Shown here: piece after piece, positions 25,096-33,630 of the stretch
Layout: every line of letters begins with the position of its first letter
How positions within the stretch are numbered: position 1 is the stretch's first letter
Assembly: GCA_020248785.1 (NCBI GenBank)
Contig: JADCGX010000136.1
Coordinates: forward strand, 1 to 33,799
Length of the DNA stretch: 33,799 bases
Direction: 5' to 3'
Origin: Burkholderiales bacterium
GTDB lineage: Bacteria > Pseudomonadota > Gammaproteobacteria > Burkholderiales > Burkholderiaceae_F
Notes under the pieces: model-generated
Databases searched by the model: none
Told to the model about the DNA's origin: nothing
The model's input: the letters and a program-made list of their open reading frames with translations, nothing else
Program-made: the position numbers and the translations under genes

Positions 25096-25449
25096 TTAGA
25101 GCACTTGGCGTGGCGCCGCCGTGACGACGTCGCCGGAGTTGGGCATGCCGGCTGGTTCGATCAGAAGCAAGTGCGTTTCACCGTCCGCCCGAGGGCGGTG
25201 CTGCATGCCACGCGGCACGATGAATAGCTCGCCCGGGCCCAAAGTCACGGACCCATCGGGCAGATCGATCGTCAGGCGGCCCTTGAGTACGAGAAAGAAG
25301 TCGTCGCTATCAGCATGCGCGTGCCAGGAAAACTCCCCCTTCACTTTGACGACCATGACGTCGTGCCCGTTGTACTCGGCCACCGTGCGCGGGCGCCAAT
25401 GGTCGCTGAAGAGGTCAAGCTTGCTTGCGAGATTGATCGGGGTAAGCAT
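25096..25449 (-). CDS. cupin-domain protein
   Basis: A 117-residue single-domain cupin. Cupin motif 1 is visible as GEFSWHAHADSDDFFLVLKG (two His, Asp and Glu-like positions) and motif 2 as LGPGELFIVPRGMQHRP with a His. It is a small soluble beta-barrel that probably binds a metal; the substrate is unknown. It is read against the cox operon, ending five bases from the VOC stop. GGAG lies eight bases before the ATG. It is similar to many short cupins annotated as mannose-6-phosphate-isomerase-like, a name that says little about function. Confidence 0.9.
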   Translation of the reverse strand: MLTPINLASKLDLFSDHWRPRTVAEYNGHDVMVVKVKGEFSWHAHADSDDFFLVLKGRLTIDLPDGSVTLGPGELFIVPRGMQHRPRADGETHLLLIEPAGMPNSGDVVTAAPRQVL

Positions 25450-25832
25450 GCAAGTTGCTCCGGTTGTGACATGGAAGAGCGCAAGCGTATTGCCCCTGCC
25501 CGCGCTGGAGAGTACCGGACGAGCGCCTGCCGCAACTGACGCGCCGGCGAGCAGGTCACGCGTGCAGCGCAGGAGTCACGAATGAAAAGACCGGACGGCG
25601 CGTTCGGTGCGCTGCACTCGCAGCAAGGCTTCAGTCTTGCGGTTTGATCGACTGGGCAGGATCACCGACAGATCGTGTGCGCTTTTCGCGTACGACTCGG
25701 CAAGCGACAGCACTGGGCGCAGTGCCGGTCGGGATCCGCTTGGATGGCGTGCAGCGTGACTGAGTTCGGATGACCGGCTCCGGTGCAAGCGACTGTCGCA
25801 GGCCCGCTACCGCGCGCTCTTTGGTCACTGGT
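25450..25832. other. intergenic stretch, no gene recognised
   Basis: About 380 bases between the divergent cupin and serine hydrolase genes. No protein-like frame, RNA gene or clear hairpin was seen. Promoters for both genes are expected here but none stands out. Confidence 0.5.
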
Positions 25833-26939
25833 GTGCGCGCGGCGCATCGTGCCCTTCGGCGCCGGGCGCAGCTCGCCTTCGCGCTGCCGCCCGTGCTTGC
25901 CGCCTGCGGGGCGCTGAGGCCCGAGTACCGAAGCAGTCAGCAGGCCAGCAGGCCTTCCCGTGAAGCGGCGCTTGCTGATCTGGCGCGCCGGCGCCGCGTG
26001 TGCTCGGCGTCGTTTGTCTTGCTGCGTGCCGGTGAGGTGGGGCAGCCGAACTTCATCTCAGGCTGCGATCTGGCCGCGCCGCCACAGCCGGTCATCTATC
26101 AAGCCGCTTCGCTGACCAAGCCCGTGGTCGCCTACCTCGCGCTGCAACTTGTGCTCGCGGGTCGTCTCGACCTGGACGCGCCGGTCGCCCAGTATCTTTT
26201 TCAAGGAACACTGCACTTCCGCCACCCGCTCAAGCGTGGCGATCAGGACGCCAAGGACGTCGTTCCCGCGGCCCTGCTGAAGCGCATCCGCGTGGGCAGC
26301 TTGCTCAATCACACCAGTGGTCTGCCGAACTGGAGCGCCGGCAGCCTGTCGCTGCAGTTTGAGCCGGAAAGTCGCTGGAACTACTCAGGCGAAGGCTACG
26401 TTCTGTTGCAGGCCGTGCTCGAGGCGGTGACTGCGCAGCCGCTCGGCGATCTGGTGCGCGCGCAGATTTTCTTGCCGCTTGGCATGCAGGACAGCAGCTT
26501 GACCCGCCCGCGGCAGGCAGACGGTCGCCTGGCCAAGGGAAACACGTGGTTCGGATTGCGGCACGAGTCGAGCTTCGCCTATCCGCTGGCGGCAGCGTCC
26601 GTGTACACGACGGCGCCGGACTACGCCCGCTTCATGTCGGCACTTCTTGCCGACGATCGGGTGCTGGCGCTGACTCTCGCGCAACCGGTCGACGTCGACG
26701 CAAAGCTTGGATTGCAGTGGGGACAGGGCTGGGGTACCCAGGGTGGCGATGCCGGGTCAAAGCTGTGGCAATGGGGCAACAACGGCGGCTTTCGCGCCTT
26801 TGCGGCGGTGGAAGTCGGCTCGGGGAGCGGTTTCGTGATTCTGACCAATCACGATCGCGGCATGCCGCTCGCCGCCGCCCTCGCGGGCTCTGTGTTGCCG
26901 GGCGAGCCGCGGGCATTCGAGTTTTCCATGGTGCGCTGA
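25833..26939 (+). CDS. serine beta-lactamase-like hydrolase, predicted lipoprotein
   Basis: Penicillin-binding-protein/class C beta-lactamase family. Active-site SxxK is SLTK (Ser93 and Lys96 from this start). The second motif is YSG (184-186, in RWNYSGEGYVLLQ) rather than the YxN of true AmpC; this occurs in esterase-like relatives. WGNNGGFRAF lies where the third motif is expected. RVGSLLNHTSGLP is a typical family block. A lipobox LAAC (Cys25) follows a hydrophobic run preceded by RRRAQ. The frame is open from an ATG at 25770, but the GTG at 25833 gives a normal-length signal peptide; neither has a good ribosome-binding site. The substrate is unknown and resistance should not be inferred. 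It precedes coxD by 45 bases. Confidence 0.88.
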   Translation: MRAAHRALRRRAQLAFALPPVLAACGALRPEYRSSQQASRPSREAALADLARRRRVCSASFVLLRAGEVGQPNFISGCDLAAPPQPVIYQAASLTKPVVAYLALQLVLAGRLDLDAPVAQYLFQGTLHFRHPLKRGDQDAKDVVPAALLKRIRVGSLLNHTSGLPNWSAGSLSLQFEPESRWNYSGEGYVLLQAVLEAVTAQPLGDLVRAQIFLPLGMQDSSLTRPRQADGRLAKGNTWFGLRHESSFAYPLAAASVYTTAPDYARFMSALLADDRVLALTLAQPVDVDAKLGLQWGQGWGTQGGDAGSKLWQWGNNGGFRAFAAVEVGSGSGFVILTNHDRGMPLAAALAGSVLPGEPRAFEFSMVR

Positions 26940-26984
26940 CGCGGACCTCTGGCAGGGCATCGCCGGCTCCGCTAAGGTGCGCCC

Positions 26985-27896
26985 ATGACTGCCGCCGCCA
27001 TGCCCGCCTCGATCGATGCGACCAGCGCCCTGCTGGCTGCCCAGGATTACGTTGCCGACCGTCAACTGACCACCGCGGTGTTCCTCGCGCTCAGGCTGCG
27101 GCGGCCGCTCTTTCTCGAGGGCGAGCCGGGCACCGGCAAGACCGAGATCGCCAAGGTGCTCGCCGCGGGCCTGGGTGCGGAGCTCATCCGCCTTCAGTGC
27201 TACGAGGGGCTTGACGTGGCCGGTGCGGCCTACGAGTGGAACTACGCCTCGCAGATGCTGGAGATCCGCCTGGCCGAGGCAGCCCATGAGGAGCGCGATC
27301 GCATCGCCAAGGGCTTGTTCACCGAGCGCTTTCTGATTGAACGCCCGCTGCTGCGCGCCTTGTTGCCGCAGCCGGTGCCGCCGGTGCTGCTGATTGACGA
27401 GCTCGATCGCACCGATGAGCCGTTCGAGGCCTATCTGCTCGAGGTGCTGTCGGACTTCCAGATCACGATCCCCGAATGGAGGACGGTGAAGGCCGAGGCG
27501 CCGCCCGTGGTCATCATCACGTCCAACCGCACGCGTGAGATCCACGATGCGGTCAAGCGCCGCTGCATTTACCACTGGGTCGACTACCCGAGCGCGGCGC
27601 GCGAGTTCGAGATCGTGCGGCGCAAGCTGCCTGATGCCAGGGAGGCGTTGAGCCGGCAGATCGTCGCCTTCGTGCAGCAGCTGCGCGCGATGGATCTTTA
27701 CAAGCTGCCGGGCGTGGCCGAGACCATCGAGTGGTCGCGCGCGCTGCTGGCGCTCGACAGCGTGGTGCTGGAGCCGGAGACCGTGAACAACACGCTGGGC
27801 GTGCTGCTCAAGTACCAGGACGACATTGCTCGCGTGCGGGGCTCGGAAGCCGCGCGCATGGTCGAGAAGATCCGCGCCGAGGTCGCTTCCGCTTGA
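26985..27896 (+). CDS. coxD: MoxR-family AAA+ ATPase (CoxD-like)
   Basis: Chaperone-type ATPase needed for maturation of the molybdenum active site in Cox systems. The 303-residue product has Walker A GEPGTGKT at 46-53, Walker B VLLIDELDR at 134-142, and sensor 1 in VVIITSNRTREIHDA, followed by the arginine-finger region VKRRCIYHWVDYP. Size and motifs fit the CoxD branch of the MoxR family. In these systems it works with a VWA protein, and coxE follows directly. The start ATG has AAGG upstream. Confidence 0.95.
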   Translation: MTAAAMPASIDATSALLAAQDYVADRQLTTAVFLALRLRRPLFLEGEPGTGKTEIAKVLAAGLGAELIRLQCYEGLDVAGAAYEWNYASQMLEIRLAEAAHEERDRIAKGLFTERFLIERPLLRALLPQPVPPVLLIDELDRTDEPFEAYLLEVLSDFQITIPEWRTVKAEAPPVVIITSNRTREIHDAVKRRCIYHWVDYPSAAREFEIVRRKLPDAREALSRQIVAFVQQLRAMDLYKLPGVAETIEWSRALLALDSVVLEPETVNNTLGVLLKYQDDIARVRGSEAARMVEKIRAEVASA

Positions 27897-27960
27897 GGCG
27901 ATCAGCCAACACGGCAGCGTGGCTGCGGCCGGGGTCCGAGTTGTCGGCCGCTCAATTGGA

Positions 27961-27982
27961 CCCCGGCCTGCGCCGGGGCGAC
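27961..27982. repeat. REP-like palindrome between coxD and coxE
   Basis: CCCCGGCCTGCGCCGGGGCG, starting at 27961, is the same element as the pair at 23243-23313, in the orientation of its right half. It sits just before the coxE start. Confidence 0.75.
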
Positions 27983-27993
27983 GGCCCAGACGG

Positions 27994-29289
27994 GTGAGCC
28001 TCTTGCTTGCAGCCGACACTTCACTGCCGGGCCATCTGGCTGACAACGTGGTGCACTTCGCACGTGTCCTTCGAAGGGCGGGTGTTCCCGTCGGCACCGA
28101 CCGCGTGCTGCTGGCTCTGGATGCCATGAAGGTGGCTGGCGTCGCGTCGCGCACCGATCTGTACGCCACGCTGCATTGCTGCCTGATCGACCGCGCCGAG
28201 CATCGGCTGCTGTTCGACCAGGCGTTTCACATCTTCTGGAAGGACCCGGATCTGCTGGGCCAGATGATGCGCATGCTGCTGCCGCAGGTGAGCGAGAAGC
28301 AGGGCGCTCATTTGGCAAATAAGCCGCCCCCGCCGCCCGAGAACCGGCGCCTGGGCGAGGCGCTGGCCGGCGAACTCAAGCGCGAGGCTGCACCGGAGCA
28401 GCAGCGCATCGAGATCGACGCGCAACTGACCTGGAGCGATCGCGAACAGTTGCGCAAGGCGGACTTCGACACCATGACCGCGGCCGAGTGGGAGCGCGCG
28501 CGGCGGCTGCTCGCGGACCTGGAGCCCTTTTTTGCCCAGCTCGCAACGCGGCGCCATGCGCCCGCGCAGCGCGGCAGCCGGCTCGACCTGCGTGCGCTGC
28601 TGCGGCAGGCGGCACGACGCGGAGGCGACTTCGCCGACCTGCCGCGGCGGCAGCGCCGCACGCGGCCCGAGCCGCTGGTGGTGCTGCTCGACATCTCGGG
28701 CTCGATGAGCCGCTATTCGCGCATGTTCCTGCACTTCGTGCACGGCATCGCTGGCGGACGTCGCGCGGCGGACCATCGCGTGCATGCCTTCGTGTTCGGC
28801 ACGCGCCTGACCAACATCACGCGCGCCCTGCGGGCGCAGGACCCGGACAGTGCGATCCGCGACGTGGTGTCCCGTGTGGACGACTGGTCCGGCGGCACCC
28901 GCATCGCGCTTGCGCTGGCCGAGTTCAACAAGCGTTGGGCGCGGCGCGTGCTCGCCGGTAGTCCGACCGTGCTGCTGGTGACCGACGGGCTCGAGCACGC
29001 CGAGCTGCAGGACCTGGCGCAGCAAACGGAGCGGCTGTCCAAATCGTGCCGGCGCCTGGTGTGGCTCAATCCCCTGTTGCGCTATGACGCCTTCGAGCCC
29101 AAGGCGCGCGGCATCAAGGCCATGCTGCCGCACGTCGACGCCTTCTTGCCGGTGCACAATGTCGAGAGCCTCGAGCAGCTGACCCGGGTCCTGCTCCTAC
29201 GCACCGCCACTCGGCAACCGACACCATGGCACCGAAGGATGAACGCCGCGCGCAGCCTGGTCAGCGCAACGCTTGATCCCGATCGGTGA
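27994..29289 (+). CDS. coxE: VWA-domain protein CoxE
   Basis: Partner of the CoxD ATPase in maturation of molybdenum hydroxylases. The 431-residue product has the helical CoxE N-terminal part (NVVHFARVLRRAGVPVGTDR) and a charged, Pro-rich linker (about 108-140). A von Willebrand A domain with the metal-site motif DISGS at 233-237 follows, then GGTR and LLVTDGLEHAEL. The start is inferred to be GTG at 27994; upstream sequence is the REP-like palindrome. The last 20 or so residues (after RTATRQPTPW) come from DNA beyond a repeat shared with 32511-32592, so the native C-terminus appears to have been replaced by sequence from an inserted segment. Confidence 0.92.
   Translation: MSLLLAADTSLPGHLADNVVHFARVLRRAGVPVGTDRVLLALDAMKVAGVASRTDLYATLHCCLIDRAEHRLLFDQAFHIFWKDPDLLGQMMRMLLPQVSEKQGAHLANKPPPPPENRRLGEALAGELKREAAPEQQRIEIDAQLTWSDREQLRKADFDTMTAAEWERARRLLADLEPFFAQLATRRHAPAQRGSRLDLRALLRQAARRGGDFADLPRRQRRTRPEPLVVLLDISGSMSRYSRMFLHFVHGIAGGRRAADHRVHAFVFGTRLTNITRALRAQDPDSAIRDVVSRVDDWSGGTRIALALAEFNKRWARRVLAGSPTVLLVTDGLEHAELQDLAQQTERLSKSCRRLVWLNPLLRYDAFEPKARGIKAMLPHVDAFLPVHNVESLEQLTRVLLLRTATRQPTPWHRRMNAARSLVSATLDPDR
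29148..29229. repeat. coxE 3'-end repeat, copy 1
   Basis: This stretch inside coxE matches 32511-32592 in the same orientation, with about 72 of 82 bases identical by eye and no gaps. It encodes PVHNVESLEQLTRVLLLRT. It marks the left border of the segment that separates coxE from coxG. Confidence 0.9.
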
Positions 29290-29589
29290 GCGGCGCAATT
29301 TGCCTTATCTCGCCCGCGTGAATACAGCCCACGTGAGGTCCCACATGAACGACGTCGGTGCAGACCTCTCGCATGCATGTGTCCGTGCTGGCAATCGGCC
29401 GTCCGATTCACATTACGGAGTGCGGCTGGCCCGTCCGTCAACAGCGATATGCGCTCCGCGCTGGCACCGGCGCGGACCCTGCGCGCCGGGCGCGTGCTTG
29501 TAACCGCTTCAAGAGATTGTTGCGCGCGCGCCTCGCGACGGCGTTTGTCCGGATGATCCAAGGCACTTCAGCCCTGATGCTGCCGCCGC
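29290..29589. other. intergenic stretch, no gene recognised
   Basis: Three hundred bases between coxE and the broken lipoprotein gene. No protein-like frame was seen. No transposase, inverted terminal repeats or clear terminator was found. Confidence 0.5.
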
Positions 29590-31984
29590 ATGTCCATACT
29601 CTCGTCGTCCCTGCGTTCCGCCCGCCACAGGGGACCTTCGATGTTCATTGCCGTCGTGGCGATGTCCGTCGCAGTGTCGTTTGCGCTCACGGCCTGCGAC
29701 GGTGGCAGCTCGTCGGCGCCGCCCAGCGGGCCAACGCCGACGCCGACGCCACCTTCACCTCCACCTCCGCCGTCACTGCCACCTCCACCACCTGCCGCCG
29801 CGCCTGACCTCGCGCTGCTCGGTGCGTCTGCCGAGGGCGCGGTTGAAGAAGTGGCGCGTGCGATCGACTTCGACGGCAGTGGCGACGTGTACGTGGTGGG
29901 CTCGATGGCGCCCGGCGCGCAACTGCGCACCAGCGCAGGAGGGGCATCGCTGACCGTTGCGGGCAATGCCGGCACAGATGCCTTCGTCGCCTACTTGGAC
30001 GCCGCGGGCGTGCCGCAGTGGATCCTGTCGCTGTCCGAACCGGGCACCGAGTATGCCTACGACGTGGTGGCCGACGGGGCCGATCGCGCCTGGGTGTGCG
30101 GCACGTTCAGCTCCTCGCTCGTCACGCCCGCCGGCACGCTCACCGCGGTGGCCGTTGGCGTCAATGGGTTCGCCGCGCGCGTTACGCGCACGGGCAGCGT
30201 GGAACGCTTGCTGCACATCAGCCCGGCGGCGGGCCTGATCCCCGGCCAATGCGCGACCGACTCCAACGGCCGTCTGTACGTCACCGGCTCGTACCTCGGC
30301 GCGCCGACCGTAATCGGCACCGCGCTGCCCGAGCCGCCGGCCCGGGCCACTGGTGGCTTCGTGGCGGCCTACGCCGCTGACGGCACGGCGCGTTTGGCGC
30401 GCGGCTTTGCCGGCAGCGCGGGCGTGGCGTGGCGGTCAGTGGTGATCCGGCCGAGGACGTACTCGCCATCGGTCAGTTCAGCGGCAGCGCTACCCTCGGC
30501 GGCACCTCGCTCGTCGCGGCGGCAGGCACCGGTTCGGCCTGGATTGCGCGCCTTGCCAGCACCGACGGCAGCGTGCAGTGGGCGCTGGCGCCGATGGGTG
30601 AGTCCAAGGGGCGTGGTGTGAGCGCACTGGGTGGCGATGCCGTCATTGCCGGAACGTTCCGCGGCACGCAGCAATGGAGCGGGCTTGCCCCCTTGGCGCC
30701 AGCGCGGGCGATGATTTGTTCGTCGCGCTCCTGAGCGGCGTGGGCGCGCCGGTGTGGGCGCGCGCGCTGGGCGGCAGCGGCGACGACGAGGGTGCGGAGA
30801 TCGCGGTGGATGGCAGCAACCGGATCTACCTGGCGAGCGCGCTGGCCGTCGCACTGACTGCCGGTACCAGCACGCTGACCGCGCAGCGTTCGCGCGACGT
30901 TCTGCTCGCGCAGTTCAGCGAAGGGGGCACGCTGCAACGCCTGCAGCAGATTGGCGGTGCGAGCGACGACGTGGACTATGCGTTGGAAGTCTCCGGCAAC
31001 GGCCGCGTGGCCTACGCCGGCGTGGGTCGCGGCACCGTCAGCGACGGCACGCGCGGCCTGACCACCGCAGGGCCTGCGACGCATTGCTCGACAAGCTCGA
31101 TGCGCTGGGGGTCACGGTGAGCGCACCCCCCCCGCCGCCTGCGCCCTTGGGTGTGCAGCGGCAGGACGTCACCATCCCCCAGCAGGGCGGCAGCCTGCAG
31201 GCGCGCGTGTATGCGCCGCAACCGGCCACCGGACCGTATCCGGCCGTCAGCCTTCTGTCCGGCGGCGGCGCGCCGATCGACAGCGTTGACTGGGCCGCAG
31301 ACGGCCTGGCGCGTGCGGGCGACGTGGTCATCATCACACAGCCCGCGAGCGGCGGCAGCCTCAGCGCCTACAACACCGCCGCGCGCAGTGGCATCGACTT
31401 CCTGCTCTCATCGGCCAATCCGTTTGCCGCCGCCACCCGCCCCACTGGCGTCGGCGTGGCCGGCTGGTCGCTCGGCGCGCGCGCTGTCGCGCACGCAGGA
31501 GGAAGACACGCGGGTGGCTGCGCTGGTGGCCTGGGACAACCTGGCGGTCAACGAGACCGGTGACGCAGGTTCGCCCAACAGCGTCGGCTCGGTCCCCGCG
31601 TCCACGCGCCGGCCGCGTGTGCTGGCGCTGGGGCAGGCGTCCGACTTCTGCGGCCCGCCGGGCGAGACCGCCGAGGCAAAGAAGACCGCCTATGAGGCGT
31701 GGCGCGCCGCCGGGCAGCCGGCCATGCAGGTCGTGCTGGCCGGATCCAGCCGCTTTGTGTGGGGCACGCAAGGCGTCGGCACCGCGCGGCAGGCGCAGGC
31801 GCTGTTCTACACGCAGGCCTGGTTCGATCGCTGGCTCAAGGGTGATGCCGCGGCCACGGCGCGCCTGCTGGCGCGGAAGATCGATGGCGTGGGGCTGGAC
31901 CAGGTGCTGAGCACGCGCTTCCGTTCGGCGGCGGCGTTCGATGGGCGCAACTGCCCGGACCTGCGCAGCGCTCGCGGTCCCTGA
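29590..31984 (+). pseudogene. broken lipoprotein/beta-propeller/alpha-beta-hydrolase fusion gene
   Basis: Conceptually one protein of about 790 residues, split over frames by four shifts. Order: signal and lipobox (FALTAC); long Pro/Thr linker; repeat region with units like DGSGDVYVVGS, SNGRLYVTGS and GSNRIYLAS, typical of SBBP-type beta-propellers; a second Pro linker (SAPPPPPAPLG); and an alpha/beta-hydrolase with nucleophile elbow GWSLG. Shifts lie near 30429, in the C run 30688-30692, near 31068, and in the GC repeat near 31483-31491. The first three act as one-base losses. Protein sequence stays good between them and no other stops appear, so decay is recent or the indels are sequencing errors. 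ATG 29590 gives a basic signal n-region; ATG 29641 has the better ribosome-binding site (AGGGGA). Substrate unknown. Confidence 0.8.
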
Positions 31985-32469
31985 GCGGACGACTGCAGTC
32001 GCTCGCCTGCGGCTGTGGGCTTGGCATGAGGTGGCTCGCGGCCCGGTTGCGCATGGCGCGCAGACGGGGGCCGGTGACCGCGTGCCGGTCGATCGGATCG
32101 AGTCCGCCCCGTGCGCGCCGTTGTTGCGCGCGCCGCCGGCACGGCTGCTCGGATCCCTCGGCGGGTCGTGTCCCGGCGTGTCGGCGTTTTACCCTAAAAA
32201 CCGCGGTTGACGGCCGCAAGACGCACCAAGTCGCTGTCGCGACTGAACAATTTGAGCGGCGGTCGATCACCGGTTTGGAACTGCTCCGCAGTCGCGGGAA
32301 TCACCCGGAAAGCCGCGTCAATACGCGATCTGCGCGGTTCCACAGCAATGACAACTGCGGCTTCTAGGTTTACGGACAGCGGCATCCTGCCACCGAGGCA
32401 CTGCGCTTCCGAGCCGGTTCGCACCGTGGCGCTTCGACTGCTGCCCAAATCCGGGCTGCTCCGACAAGG
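31985..32469. other. intergenic stretch, no gene recognised
   Basis: About 485 bases after the broken hydrolase. Several short frames exist but none looks like a protein or has a good start. Base composition is slightly less GC-rich around 32190-32360. It is part of the segment that separates coxE from coxG. Confidence 0.5.
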
Positions 32470-32592
32470 ACGCTGTTGCGCCATGTGCGGCCGCACGCCG
32501 CTGCCCATTTGCCGGTGCACAATGTCGAGAGCCTTGAGCAGCTGACCCAGGCCCTGCTCCTACGCACACACACCCGGCCACTGACATCATGG
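32470..32592 (+). pseudogene. duplicated coxE 3'-end remnant before coxG
   Basis: Read in the right frame this gives LLRHVRPHAAAH then LPVHNVESLEQLTQALLLRT and HTRPLTSW. It matches the CoxE C-terminus (PLLRY, then FLPVHNVESLEQLTRVLLLR), with about 12 residues lost between the two blocks. The 82 bases 32511-32592 align without gaps to 29148-29229. The coxG ATG (32589-32591) lies inside the repeat, so this copy preserves the original coxE-coxG junction. It has no start or VWA domain and cannot be functional. Confidence 0.88.
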
Positions 32593-33149
32593 AACTTAAA
32601 GGCGAACGCATGCTTCCATCCGACCAGGCCACCGCCTGGGCCGCGCTGACCGACGTTGACCTGCTCAAGCTGTGCATCCCGGGCTGCGAGAGCATCACCG
32701 CGCTCGAGGGCAACCGCTACGAGATCATGATGACCGCCGCGGTCGGACCGGTGAAGTCGAAGTTCAAGGGCACGCTGGAGATGGCCGACGTGATGGCCCC
32801 CGGGAGCTACACGCTGAAGTTCGAGGGCAGCGGCGGCGCAGCCGGTTTTGCGCGCGGTGCCTCGCAGGTCAGGCTCACGCCGCAGGGGCCGCAGCAGACG
32901 CTGCTGACCTACGTGGCCAACGCGCAGGTCGGCGGCAAGCTGGCGCAGGTGGGCTCGCGCCTGATCGATGCGGCGGCGGGTGCGACGGCCGACAAGTTCT
33001 TCGAAGCGTTTGGCGAGCAGTTGGCTGCGCGCGCGCGCATCGCCGGGGCACCGGCCGGCGCATCGGTCCCGGCGGCACCAAAGCCCGCGAGTTTCGGCCT
33101 GTGGAGCCTGGTCAAGGCATTTTTCAAGCGATTGTTCGCAGGCAAGTGA
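32589..33149 (+). CDS. coxG: CoxG-family SRPBCC protein
   Basis: CoxG proteins have the START/polyketide-cyclase (SRPBCC) fold and are thought to help anchor Cox enzymes to the membrane or to carry a lipid-like quinone. The 186-residue product starts MELKGERMLPSDQATAWAAL and has CIPGCESI and AVGPVKSKFKGTLEM. An Ala/Pro linker then leads to an amphipathic C-terminal helix (LWSLVKAFFKRLF) fit for membrane binding. No Shine-Dalgarno is seen; the start sits inside the coxE-tail remnant, suggesting it was once coupled to coxE translation. The 3.2-kb interruption may have cut it off from the cox promoter. Confidence 0.94.
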   Translation: MELKGERMLPSDQATAWAALTDVDLLKLCIPGCESITALEGNRYEIMMTAAVGPVKSKFKGTLEMADVMAPGSYTLKFEGSGGAAGFARGASQVRLTPQGPQQTLLTYVANAQVGGKLAQVGSRLIDAAAGATADKFFEAFGEQLAARARIAGAPAGASVPAAPKPASFGLWSLVKAFFKRLFAGK

Positions 33150-33153
33150 CGCG

Positions 33154-33630
33154 TCAGACCAGGCCGGTCAAGGACTGGATCACTGGTTGAATGAGCCGAG
33201 TCGCCGTCTCGGATAGGGCAAGCCAGGCGCCGCCACCGGCCAGCGCAGCGACCATGACCCAGCGCAGGATATCGCTACGGTTTTGAGTGGGTCGGTCGTC
33301 GCTGCCGTCGCCCTCTTGGTCTAGATCGTTTGCGCCGCTTCCTTTGGCATTCGCCGACCGGTCACGTGGCTGTATGGCCTGCCGCGATCGCGTGTGTGGC
33401 TCCATCGGAGAGGCGCTGCCGACGGTCGTCGGCGGCGCCGCCAGGGCCGCTTCAAGGCGGGCGGCCTCGGCATATGCGCGATCCGCCGCGTCGATGACCG
33501 GCCGCGGCGCGCGATGGGCCGTGAGTTCCTGCTTGAGAGCATCCCAGGCGCCTGGCGGCAACCGGCGTTCGCGGAGAAACGGTCTTGCGCCAAAAGGTGA
33601 ACGGCGGCGCCGAGATGACCGGATACGCAT
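33154..33630 (-). CDS. hypothetical protein with one C-terminal membrane helix
   Basis: A 158-residue frame convergent with coxG, five bases away. The first 20 residues are Arg-rich. Residues about 25-65 look like a helical segment (GAWDALKQELTAH, AYAEAARLEAAL), followed by a polar linker and one hydrophobic helix (WVMVAALAGGGAWLAL) close to the C-terminus. I do not recognise a family. The C-terminal half is protein-like; the N-terminal part is less certain and the true start may be internal. Confidence 0.5.
   Translation of the reverse strand: MRIRSSRRRRSPFGARPFLRERRLPPGAWDALKQELTAHRAPRPVIDAADRAYAEAARLEAALAAPPTTVGSASPMEPHTRSRQAIQPRDRSANAKGSGANDLDQEGDGSDDRPTQNRSDILRWVMVAALAGGGAWLALSETATRLIQPVIQSLTGLV

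Noticed and set aside
25833..26939. Calling the serine hydrolase an antibiotic-resistance beta-lactamase
   Set aside because: The second motif is YSG rather than YxN and no standard third KTG motif is evident; an esterase or peptidase-like role is as likely.
29230..32469. An insertion sequence as the cause of the coxE-coxG interruption
   Set aside because: No transposase, terminal inverted repeats or short target-site duplication was found; only the duplicated coxE tail is visible.
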